NCBI GenBank assembly: GCA_037576215.1
Contig: JBANDB010000007.1
Span: 2,201,001-2,265,000 of the forward strand
Direction: 5' to 3'
From: Armillaria gallica
Lineage: Eukaryota > Basidiomycota > Agaricomycetes > Agaricales > Physalacriaceae
DNA length: 64,000 nucleotides
Every line of letters starts with the position of its first letter. The stretch's first letter is position 1. Below are positions 48,784 to 59,277 of the stretch, piece after piece. The translations under genes were made by a program, and so were the position numbers. The notes under the pieces are model-generated. The model was not told where the DNA came from, made no database searches, and was given only the letters and a program-made list of their open reading frames with translations.

Positions 48784-50884
48784 TTATGCCCCATGATGAC
48801 TGAACGACCTCAGGAAATGCGCTGCAGGCACCATCGGCGTAGGCTGGGCAATGAAAGGCGAGTCCTCACGCCTCCTCAAATCCACCAGGCCTAATGCATT
48901 ATCGCCTTCCTCCTCCGTCTCGTTAACCAAGCCCCTCCGGCCGAGACCCTCTGCTGACGTGGGCCTTACCGTCGCTCGCGACGTCGGCGGAAGACTCGGG
49001 ACAGAGGAAAGCCGTCGATGGCGTCCACGCGGAGCAGGCCTTGTCTGAGGAATCCATTCAACGTCCAAAGGCGACAAAACACCGCTTTCTTCCTCGCGCG
49101 CCGGATTTCGAAGAGGCAGGAACGCGCTCGGGTCTCCTACAGGCACGACGTATGACTCGGGTGCACCGGGGGAACCTGCAACAAAAGAGGACAAAAGATT
49201 CATGCTGCGCAACGAGCTGCCGTCTGAGATGACCGAAGTTCCCCACGACACGATAGAGATGGCGTCCGTGGCAGGGGGCGCGGGATGCTCTTGGAGAAGC
49301 ATTCGTAATCCCGTGTGAAAACTTCGCCTTCGTGCTGTTGTTCCGCCTGCTCTAGCGTTACGCTGCTGCGACCCGTCCTGGGACGATTGGGGTTGCTGGG
49401 CAGCCTCAGGTAACCTCGACTCGGCTCTAGTGCGAGATTCTGTAGATCCAGAGACTTGCTGGGAGACGGTTGCACGACCCCCGGCTCGAGAATCCGTAAC
49501 AGACGAGTGAGGATGAGGCCTCGAGATAGGATGCTCGGCGCTGGGTTGAGAAGTGTCAGCAGAAGTGTCAAAGCTGACACGAGGAAATGTATTGCTGCGT
49601 TGATACGGCCGCGACTTGGACGACGACTCGGAGCTTGTAGATGGGACTGACGCCGTCGATGCTGTAGTCTGTAAAGCATTCGAATGCTTTGAGGGTCCGG
49701 GTTGAGAAAGAGACTGCTCTGTGAAATAGCCACGCTGGAAACTGCCATCGTCTCCTCGTAGATATCCGGTCAGCCTTCCCGCTCCCTGGAAAGAAGGCCC
49801 ATCCTGAGACTCTGATTCCGGGGGAATAGTGATACGGGATTCTGGTTGAGCACCACCAACAATGACGTTCTGCCTTCCGAGAGCAGGATCATATTGACTT
49901 TGCGCTTGCTGGATCGCCTGCGAGAGTTTTGACGATATTGGCGGGTGAAGCTGAGTACGGCTAGTGCCCGCATTCGCGGGTAAAGACGGCTGAGTGTTCA
50001 ACATTTGGTACTCGGGCAATTGGAAGATATCTTGAGGTGGCGTCGGAAGAGGGTTCGGTCTCTGTTTTCCTTTTCCCTTGCCTTTGTTGGGGCCATCATC
50101 GAAGAACGAATTGACCATGGCAAGTTGTTGGCGCAAGTGGTCTACCTCGTCTCGATATCTGCGCATCTGGAAATACGGCGTTACTAATTGTATAACGGTC
50201 GCAGCATAAGCCAAATTACCTGGCTGTCAAGAGGTCAGAATGAGTAGGAAAAGAAGATAGATACGTACGATAACAATTGCTCATTTTCACTGACTAAAAG
50301 AGCCTCAAATTCCTTGTTCCGCTCCTCTTCCTTGACCTTCTGTGTGGCGGTCCGCATCAGCACCTTCGTTTTTTCGTACTTGATCCGCAACTTTCGGAGA
50401 GTGTCTGTCCCCTCAAGCGCGCTACGAAGAGGTTGATACTACAAATGGTCAGATACTAAACAGGGATGTAGAGCGGACCTATACCTTGTTTTCGTCTTGT
50501 CCCTCAAGAAATTGTTGAATCTCTGTGCCCAATTCCGGGTCTGGTTCGGTCAGTTTCCAGGCGAGGACCGATCTCTCTAGTAGATCGGTGTATTTCACCT
50601 CATCTGCAGGGGGACCATTCGCATGCAGCCTCCGAATCTTCACGGGATCCCGCTTGAAGCCTTTCCTGCACAAGGGACACGTTGATGGTCTGTCATCGAC
50701 ACTGGTGATATTTGTCAAGCATCTACAAAAGAGGTGAGTAGAACGTCGGCGCAAGAAAAAATTCGTACTCTTTGCAAAAAGTGTGGCCACAAGGAATAAC
50801 ATGAGGCGCCTGATCCGGCTCGTCCCAAGCATAGGTCGAGAAACAGATATCGCACTGGCTAGCGGCATGGATAATTAGCGGCAT
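48784..50884 (-). CDS. RING-finger protein, probable E3 ubiquitin ligase
   Basis: The ATG at 50884 starts MPLIIHAASQCDICFSTY, leading into a RING finger: C-D-I-C, then IPCGHTFCKE-CLTNI across an intron, then TCPLCRKGF. RING proteins bring a ubiquitin-loaded E2 to a substrate. Next come a helical stretch (DLLERSVLAWKLTEPDPELG), a Lys/Glu-rich coiled coil (TQKVKEEERNKEFEALL), and FQMRRYRDEVDHLRQQLAM. The long C-terminal half is Ser/Pro/Gln-rich and probably disordered, ending FLRSFSHHGA. A longer N-terminus in the same frame (from 51049) is possible, but the start next to the RING seems simpler. No substrate-recognition domain is seen. Confidence 0.82.
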
Positions 50885-51469
50885 GATGTGCTCGCGGCAT
50901 GAGTTGCCCTTGTGTCCTTGCTGCCTGCAGATGTCGACGTGCTCGTTGCTGTCCAACAAGAAGTGCGGTAGAAGTCCAAATTGGGAGGACTGTGCCGACG
51001 GAACGTGCGGAAAAGTCCGGACCGCTAAGTGATTTTTTGTCCGAGTCACGGGTAGAGTCGAACTTCAACGATTGCAGTTGAACGATACCCTTGAGGTTGA
51101 ATTTTTCATATGGTTCAACATGCGTCATGGTTGGATAACTTGAGAGATGCCGCTAAGGTACGATTACAAAATAATTCTGATCTGTGCAAATCATGCATTC
51201 AAAATTTCCCACGTAGTGATTGACCCTTCAAGGGTAGTCTTTAAATAATCTGGGCCGGGGACGTCATTCGGGCAAAAATGTGAGTTCTTAAGAAGGATTA
51301 AAAGTCCTGACCAGACAAACAACAGAGCGATATTACCGTAAATTTGTTCGTCTTCCGTTTCCACCGTCGTGAAGCGCTCAGGTTCTCATCATCATATTAC
51401 ACGACATGGTCTATTTGACCTGTTGACAGTATCCAGACAACAATAGGCGAATATTTTTACGTTCCGCAA
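50885..51469. other. Upstream region of the RING gene
   Basis: About 580 bases. It should hold the RING gene promoter; frames here are open for short distances only and may be its 5' leader. Confidence 0.45.
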
Positions 51470-51810
51470 GACACCATGGCAAGGTTTCAATCGCATGTGG
51501 AAGATACTCATTTGAGGCTCATTGCACCCCCGCCCTCCCGCACTTGTTCAGCCTCCTTTTTCCCGAATCTTCTGCAAATATTGCCCTTTAAGCCGCTGAT
51601 ATCATTTTTATTTCTCGGGGCCATTTATTGGCAACCAAATGACCCGGTTCTCATTGGCTACCGACGTTTTCAACTATAGGTACCACGCGGTACACTTCAC
51701 CTTTCTCCGATGATGAATGTCGTTGGTCTGGCCTCGACGATTTCGCGAGCGAAAGGACGGACTGATCCCTCTTAATTTTTATAGTAAGAAATAACAACCA
51801 AGCGGCCTCT
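51470..51810 (+). repeat. Orphan copy of the dioxygenase promoter
   Basis: Similar to 52860-53165, just upstream of the intradiol dioxygenase: shared words include cccccgccctc, ttattggc-type and gagcgaaaggacggact. No dioxygenase coding sequence follows here, so only the upstream region was copied or the gene was lost. 51811-52503 holds nothing I can support. Confidence 0.6.
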
Positions 51811-52503
51811 GGCCTATTCGTCGATGTAAACTCTAATCATTACCCGATCATCCGCACCGGTATTTTTTCCTCGATTAGTCCTCAACCTCCACCGTACTGA
51901 GCCAACTGTGAGTAAACGAGGCATACATTGACTGATTAAAAACGAGCAGATACCTGCGACTAATCCGAGGCTTCTCATTGCGAAGGTAATTGCTGCACTC
52001 CTTTCTGTTTTAGTCAGTCACTATGATGGATGGTATTCGACTTTGATCCTTCTCCCGTGTCGGCAATTTGCGCAGATTCGATACTAGTCGCTCGATTTAG
52101 CGTGCTATCGCAGCGCTCTTCAAAGTGACTGGTGTCATGGCGCGGTTCACCGTGCGAGCCTAATTCCTTCAGACTGAAGTCGCCGTCTTCGCCATGTGCT
52201 CAAGAACTCAAGGATTGGCCGGAGGAATGAAGAATTGAATTCTCTGCAGTCACGGTGTAAGTACTAGCAGATTTTTCTCCTCGTCTCCAAGCTAAAGGTC
52301 CTCCATCTTCTTTGACACGATCGCAGAGGATGACACTCGAAAATAGAATGTGAAATGGAATCTGCAAATAAAAATTATAGTCAAGCCGGCCCGATATGTC
52401 ATTGAAGCAGCACGACTCAACAACTATGTCTAGATTTCACGCAAGACTCCAAACTCATTTTTGCTACCATTATCCTCGACCGGACTCGCAAGACCTCGTT
52501 AGA

Positions 52504-52804
52504 ATGGTTCGTCTACTAAGTTTACTAACCTCCTTAACGTTTATGATTAAATCCACGTTAGCTGCATACAAGATAAGTACTTCCGCAATAAACGCCAAGG
52601 GAACCGTGAGTATCTTGTCGCCCATGGGGTAGAAGACAGGAGAGGTTCGTGGAAGCTGACTGTCGAAGAACATTCCCTTACCAAGGATGTCGCGCAGACG
52701 AAAGTGTGTACTCTTACGCCTTATGTAGGATTCAAAGTTCCAAGCGGCAGGCCGATATCGACGCGTTTTACTTCGTTCTACCAGTCATGAGGCGCTCTAT
52801 TTGA
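52504..52804 (+). CDS. Possible small secreted protein
   Basis: MVRLLSLLTSLTFMIKSTLAA at 52504 looks like a signal peptide. It is followed by YKISTSAINAKGT and a good donor, GTGAGT. Joining to an acceptor only 34 bases later gives a short Cys-containing tail (ERFVEADCRRTFPYQGC...) ending at 52804; without the intron the frame ends at about 52632. The intron would be shorter than the others in this window, so the model is weak. Confidence 0.2.
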
Positions 52805-53181
52805 ATCAAGACGATTCCAGTGGCCAAAAATTGTATGTGAATTTGCACGTCAATCATCAAAATGTCTTGGCAAATACCGGGGTATCACTCGCCTGAGTAT
52901 CGTTGCGCCCCCGCCCTCTCGCACTTCTGGATCTCATTTTTCCGATTGGTCTGCAGATTGCTGGTGATGTCATTTTTTGTCTGCGGACTGATATTGGTAA
53001 CTAATTCGGTTTCTATTGGCCGCAGATGTTTTGTACATGGATAACAACCCTGGGTCTCCATACGGCATACCCCCCAATTGCCTCTGATGAAAAATGTCCG
53101 CGCACTCGCGTCGAGCGAAAGGACGGACTTCTCTTTTTATCCTTCAACGTAAAAAAAACAAATATGAATCCAACTCTGGAC

Positions 53182-53188
53182 TATATAA
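53182..53188 (+). promoter_or_regulatory. TATA box of the intradiol dioxygenase
   Basis: TATATAA within ctggactatataacgtac, about 55 bases before the ATG at 53242. Confidence 0.6.
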
Positions 53189-53241
53189 CGTACAGACGCA
53201 CCACATAGTATTTTCATCGCATTTCCCCACTGATTGCGAAC

Positions 53242-54337
53242 ATGAAGGTTACTACTCTCACTTCTCTTCTCGTCTCTGCCTTGCTTGCTACTGCCCATCC
53301 CGGCCCCCATGCGCCCAACAAGCGTTCAGAGGAGGAGTTGGCCCGTCGCGACTTCGCTTCGAGCAAGTGCGCGCGCCATGTCGGCGAGATGCAGAAGCGA
53401 CGCGTGGAGAAACGCGCACAGGGCCTGACCAAGCGAAACTCGTCGGTCACCATCACGACCGAGTCTCCGTACTACCCCACAATTCAGAACGAGACGTGTA
53501 TCCTTACCCCAGAGGCCACCACGGGTCCGTACATCTGGGAAGTATCCCAGACTTTGCGTCAGGATATGACCGAGGGCCAGTCGGGTATTCCTTTGGTCAT
53601 GGTATGTTCAGCTTCAATCGATATCCGGGACATTCACTGAGATTTTCGACGTAGGACATCGGAGTGATCGACATCAACACCTGCGAGCCTATGCAAAACG
53701 TGCTTGTCGACCTCTGGCATTGCAATGCCACGGGTTCATATTCCTCATTTACCAAGCTCTCCCCCAATACGCCTTTCGAAGAGCTGCTCGAGCAGTTGAA
53801 TTATACCATCGTTGATGATAACTTTGATCTTCACACCGACGACACTACCTTCCTCCGAGGAATGTGGCCCACGGATGCAAACGGCGTGATGGAGATGAAG
53901 ACGATCGTTCCAGGATTCTACGTCCAGAGGACCGTGCATATTCACGTTCAGGTAAATCAGCGTGATCTCTTTTTCGATACAGAATTTTAGCTAACTATGC
54001 TATGCAGGTCCACCAAGATTGGGTGCTCCAGTCCAACGGGACCGTCAAGACCGATACCACTGCCAACACGGGTCAGATCTTCTTGTCGGATGACCTGTCG
54101 GAGTATCTGATGTCGACTGAACCGTACGTGTCGCATACCGAGATCGAGAGGACCACCAACGCGGAGGACGCCATCTATGCAGCCGAGGCCGTCAATGGAT
54201 GGTTCCCCGAGTTGGCTGTCATTCCTATGGATGGGGAGGATTATGCGAACGGTATTATTGGGTACATTACCATTGGTGTAGATTCCACTCGCACGAACGC
54301 GTCTACACTCATGGGAGACGGTGTGATAACGCACTGA
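53242..54337 (+). CDS. Secreted intradiol ring-cleavage dioxygenase
   Basis: Opens catechol-type rings between the two hydroxyls using non-haem Fe(III), a step in breakdown of lignin-derived aromatics. Exons are 53242-53601, 53655-53951 and 54008-54337. Signal peptide MKVTTLTSLLVSALLATAH is followed by a basic pro-like stretch with Lys-Arg sites (NKRSEEEL, LTKRN). The core reads TTGPYIWE, VLVDLWHCNATGSYSSF (first Tyr ligand), and PGFYVQRTVHIHVQ-VHQDW (second Tyr and the two His ligands). All four iron ligands expected for the family are present. The end SRT-like GVDSTRTNASTLMGDGVITH closes at 54337. It belongs to the extracellular fungal protocatechuate/catechol dioxygenase-like group. A broken partial copy lies at 62158-62725. 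Confidence 0.93.
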
Positions 54338-54487
54338 ATCTTTCAGGGATGATAAAGTACTTTGTTGGATAATTTTTTAAAATGCATTATATCAGTTGAC
54401 GTTTCTTGATGGATACAAAAAACTGTTATCAGATGGCTAACAGCAAACCTTGCTCTCTTTATCACGTCCAGCAATGTCGGAAGACTC

Positions 54488-54765
54488 TTCGACCGTGCCC
54501 AGAGGGTCGTCGTTCAAGCGGATAGTAGGGACCCTTGACGTTGCAAGCAAGAAAAGGTGACGGTCATTAGTCTAATGGAAGCGGATAATGATAGAGTTTG
54601 ACTCTTAGTCGAGCTCGGCGAAGTTACGTTCCTGATTCACGTCCATTCAGTCAGTCGACATCGCTGTCAGAGCAGACGACCCGCCTCCCTCCTCTATGAG
54701 AAAATAAGCGTAAACATAATCCCTCTAATACTCGTCGAGACTGCCAACTTTCATCTCCTGTCTGT
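54488..54765 (-). pseudogene. Relic of the gene seen at 63590-64000
   Basis: The minus strand reads SLDEY-stop-RDYVYAYFLIEEGGGSS, matching SGLDERERLYVYGHFLIGEAGRSS of the partial gene at the right edge. Internal stops show it is dead. It lies downstream of the intact dioxygenase just as its homolog lies downstream of the broken dioxygenase, so the two were duplicated together. Confidence 0.7.
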
Positions 54766-55203
54766 CATGGAAATACTTACGTCCACTCGCGTCTCCCCCT
54801 GGTGGAGTGCACCTTCGGTTATAATAGATGGATACCGGTGGAAGTAGACTCGGACGCAGATGGGAGAACCACAAAGTTGTGAAAGCAGATTTCATGCAAG
54901 GCTGATCCAACCGAGCTCGAAAGAGATGTATGGGACTTGCGGAAAGAGACTGTTTAAACCTAGTTGAGACCTCCGCTAGTAAGAATGGAGCGAAAGAACG
55001 CGTTGCTGTCTGTCGGCCGGCAATTCCCGAGACGTGCCGGTGACTTGCCACTTCTGGTCATTACCTCGTACCCGTCCATGACTCACTTTTCTTCCTTTGC
55101 CCGTCGTCGATTAACTACCAAATATGTCAAATCCAATGGATCTGATCTTTTCTGCTTCCAGTTCCCGACATTCCGTTAGCTTATAAAGCTGGATTGCGTC
55201 GTT
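54766..55203. other. Spacer, no gene seen
   Basis: About 440 bases; frames present are short and overlap on both strands without motifs. Confidence 0.4.
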
Positions 55204-56107
55204 TTGTGTGTAGAAACTCTCAATGTCGGATCACCGTTTTTGTATCGTCTTCTTGCAATTGCGAACACCATGGGCTGGTTTGCTGCCGACACAAATACGG
55301 GTGCGTGTCGACGCGATAATCGAGCAATGAAACTCATTTCACACTGTATATTCAAGTATCATTCTATCTCTGAACGAACTGCAAAAACCTCTTGAATCCG
55401 ATGATGCCCAGCCGGTTTTCAAGGCCCAAAAGACCATAGCCCTCTCAGCGCAGCCTATAACCCTTACTTTTGCCTGCAATGAAACTTAAATTCTCGTTGG
55501 TATAGCACAAGGAGAGGTCTTCCTCTACGACGTCGACAAGCTCTGCTCTCCCGGATCTGATGACACCCCGTTACACGCACTTCGTACCAACAGCCGGTGC
55601 GTCAAATCGTTCCAAACCCCTACAATCGTCCCGCGGATTGGCGACATCTTGGCCTACACCCTGAGCGACAAGGCGGCACCGCAAAAGCACATTTCACCTA
55701 CCGCCCAGAGATCTACTTTGGTTTCGCGCCAGTTCACAATGACGACTACGGATCTCACATATCCCTTTCGCTTATCTGAACGACTCAACCAAGTCATTCT
55801 TGTCGTCGTACTGCATAAATGGTATGACGAAAACGCTAATGTTGAGAGCACAAAAGGCCTTATGGTAGTCGGAGCCATGTCCTCAGCTGATTTCGAAGTC
55901 TTCGGGCACATCAATAATATACTTGGTATTGTTATTAACAGGAGAATCCTCTCTCCATCCCTCTCAACAAAGATACGGTCTTGTTGTAAATCTACAGGTA
56001 CATCCAGAAAGAATCCCTATCCTTCGCAAGCTCGAACCTTTCACTATAGAATGCTGGACGCCGCGTCGCAGATAAGTCTGCACTTTTCCTCTAACTTAGG
56101 ATGGTAA
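55204..56107 (+). pseudogene. Nucleoporin Nup159/NUP214 beta-propeller relic
   Basis: The plus strand reads LYRLLAIANTMGWFAADTNTG, then QPITLTFACNET-stop-ILVGIAQGEVFLYDVDKL, IVPRIGDILAYTLSD and GLMVVGAMSSADFEVFG, in the order found in the N-terminal propeller of the cytoplasmic nuclear-pore protein Nup159/NUP214. In-frame stops (for example TAA near 55488) and frame changes break it, and the rest of this large protein is missing. A nuclear-pore gene must exist elsewhere in the genome; this is a truncated copy. The assignment rests on recalled family motifs, not on a search. Confidence 0.5.
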
Positions 56108-56370
56108 ACTTGTATCTTGGACGCCGCGCCTTCGGGCTAGGATATCCCTACTTCCTTGCATTATCTTTGGTGTCTGTTTGTTTCTAGTATCATACGTGAA
56201 ATTTTGAAAGCTGGTCTATTTTTCCCCCCGGCCCGATAGCACCCGATGAGCTATTCGACACCTATCGATTATGGCAAGATTGAAAACATAGGATAGAAAG
56301 CATGTTCGTCCGCGTCTTATCTACTCTTGCGTCACTTACCATCTAGTTTGCTCTCTTTGGCCATCTTTCA

Positions 56371-57485
56371 TCATATACTCCGAGTCGTGCCAACACTCTT
56401 CACGTAGACCCTCACGAGAATCCTGATCACATCGCCGCTGGTCTCCTCAAGGCCGCTGTCAATAATTCCAATGTTAGCAACGAGGCGCGCACCTCTTACT
56501 GTCTCCAAAACGCGGACACTCGGTACAGTGCATCTTGAACACTGGTCCTGAATCGTCGTCTCCTTGCTTAAGTAGACTTCCAAGTCCTTCGCACCACCAG
56601 TCGATGCGATGTACATTCTTCCACTATCTCCATATGTGTAGGGATTGAGAACAACAATGTTCCCTGCAACCGGGGTGCTGTAGACCAGCGCGACGAGACT
56701 CAAATCAAAAACAATATAACGTATGTCAAGAATAAGAGACATACCTGTTTGGTGGTCGCAAGTAGTTCATCATTTTGAAATTCGTCCGGTATAATCTGAC
56801 ATGAACAACAGGAATCAGAGCGGAGAGAGTATACGCAACCCACAATCTCAATGGCGTAGCGACAGGAATAACGACAATGATATCCGCAAGCGTTGCAGCA
56901 CAATCTTGATAATAGCGGTGGATCGGCCGATGTTTGACTGCTTTATATGCTACTCCGTAACGGACAATGATACACGATTTTAGCAAAGAACTCACAAAGT
57001 GCCCTTTCTTTGTCCCGAATTGTTGTATCTAGGGTACGGATGTCCAACCATGTCAAAGCAATATATGAGAGCTTGGGGACCCATTCAGTGGCTTTCAGGT
57101 ACACCTAAGAGCCTAGTGAAAATGCTCAAATCTTGCGCGACGCAAGGAAGACGTACCGCGTAGGCCGACGATAACCTTGAGGCTGTATTTATCTGTCGGT
57201 CTAACGACTTTGGGGACCTGGCCAGAAATGTAGGGTTTGCCGGCAAAAAGCTTGGAGGGCCCAGCGGCCGATTGGGTTACAAACATAGCTCAGGATGAGG
57301 AGGCGGGATAGCAGCTGGTCGAATAATGTCGAAGGCCAAAGGAAAGTGGGAATAAATAGATCCCGTTAGCACTGCTGAAAACCTGCTTCTGTGGCTCGTG
57401 GGTTAGTCCGGTGTGGGGTCTTGATACTGGCTAAACGTGTGCTGGTAGACAATATTGGGGTATCCTTGGACGACATGTTAGACAT
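56371..57485 (-). CDS. Unrecognised multi-exon gene
   Basis: A TATA-like sequence near 57555 and the ATG at 57485 (MSNMSSKDTPILSTSTRLAS) mark a plausible start, with MFVTQSAAGPSKLFAGKPYI at 57286 as an alternative. Further exons give ISGQVPKVVRPTDKYSLKVIVGLRG, VYLKATEWVPKLSYIALTWL with a GTACGT..TAG intron between, a piece ending IIPDEFQNDELLATTKQ, and a long last exon VYSTPVAGNIVVLNPYTYGD...DVIRILVRVYVKS ending at 56371. Splice signals are good, but the exon joins at 56985 and 57365 are not settled. No family recognised. Confidence 0.5.
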
Positions 57486-59277
57486 TGTTATAGTGCGTAT
57501 CTCGGCCAGGAGAGGATGAACGATATTCCGAACAGTGACGGAGTAATCCAAGGGCCGAGGGTATATATCCAACGTCAGGCATCGTGTCAAATTGGGGCGG
57601 CAGGCATGCTCACTTCCAGCACGAGCCAGCGACTAAGTTTCATATGGCTTACTTTGTATGTGCTGTAATTTAACCCTGGCAAGATTGCAGAGACCGATGT
57701 AAGGAAGAAGTGTCACATACGGATATAGTCAGGTTAGGTCAGAGCACAATGAAACGAGAGCGCTATGGAATATAGAGAAGGATATAAGACATGGACAAAT
57801 ATGCCAGATACCACTGAAATGTTACCATCCGTTTATTCTCCATGAAATGACAGCAATGCCACAATGCGATATCTGACAGGAATATTTGAACCCGACGAAA
57901 CTCGCTAAGCTGTAAAGAATGGGTCCGTGGGTTTCTTCATTAACACGACAATAAATTTTAGCCATAAAAATAATTATAACATAGGAATCTGGCTCCAAGG
58001 TCTTATCAACTTTTCGCGGCAACTATTGTCTTGTCTATCTCTAGTCACATTATTACCCCATATGCCACAGGAAAACTTCGTAGATGGATAGATCAGAAGG
58101 ACTGCGCAGGAGTTTCCTTGGTCTTCCTATTGGTCTCGCGTCAACATTTGAAGGCTAGACTTTTTCCCAATAGAAGTACTACTAAGCAAATGATATATCA
58201 TCGATATATAACGGACCCAGAGGTTCAGCACATGATGACTGAGGCGATAAGGCTTCGATTAACATAGCAAAAGATCCGATATAATATTACAATACCCTTG
58301 GAACTATCAATAAGGGATCAGTGCTGAAATGGAGTTGACCACAGGTACGAATGTACCGTGATCAAAGCGTACGAACCCAAGGCGTCAATTTCAATCTGGT
58401 CATGAATTTTCGAGAGTAAGTGGAGGTATTATTTCATGTAGGTACCATGGGGATTTCTACCGCATATAAGGAACAAATAACTGAGAAATATTTTGAGATG
58501 GTGCCAAAACAAGGACGTTGAGTCACACAGCCATATCGGGAAGGAAGTCTGGAAAAAAAAATTCAGAAGACGTGTCATGCGTACGTACATCCTTATACCT
58601 AGTTACTGACGCTTTATTTTAAAAGCTCCTTGTGAAAGCGGCAGAAAATGCCACAGCATAAGTTAGTGATCGAGCGATGTAAACACGACAAAATACGATG
58701 ATCCCATCATTCCAGAGTAAAAGGTTAAGGGGATACGCATCGTACTTGTATACTGTACCGTATGTGTCAATTTATCGACTGCATAGAGGATAAATTCCGC
58801 CAGGATTCACCATTAAGAACGTCCATGTTGTGTCCATGCCGTGGTAAAGGCAGTGCAGTGCCGTTCCGGGAGCCGGTTCCCTGATCGAGATTTGTGATCT
58901 ACCAATCCATTGGTCCATTTCAGTCTCTCTGCGTCGACACTCAACGTTGTTCCGTTCTTTGAATCATAAGCGTGTCATTCAAATTATGGTTTCGGCAGAG
59001 ATCTTACCGTGATCTTGGTCTTCGTCACTTTGCCAAGCGCGAGGACTCAGAGCCACAGCTGTGCTAGTGGTTACTACGGGCTCCCCTGGCCTATCGGGAT
59101 CCAATGAATTGCATGTTTTCGACACTTATTCACGTACATGAGGAGACAGCGTTGCGACAATCCATAAACACCGATCAGAAAACTGAGAATTTTCTTGGAT
59201 CTTTCGAAGTTTTTGATGCTCGGTTTAAATTCCGCTACGTTCTACCCTCCTACTACTTTGGTGAACAGTTCTTGACG
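57486..59277. other. Long AT-rich spacer
   Basis: About 1.8 kb between an unrecognised gene and KRE6. An isolated frame at 58031-58267 shows no motif. 59104-59277 is open in frame with the KRE6 start and might add an N-terminal extension. Confidence 0.45.
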
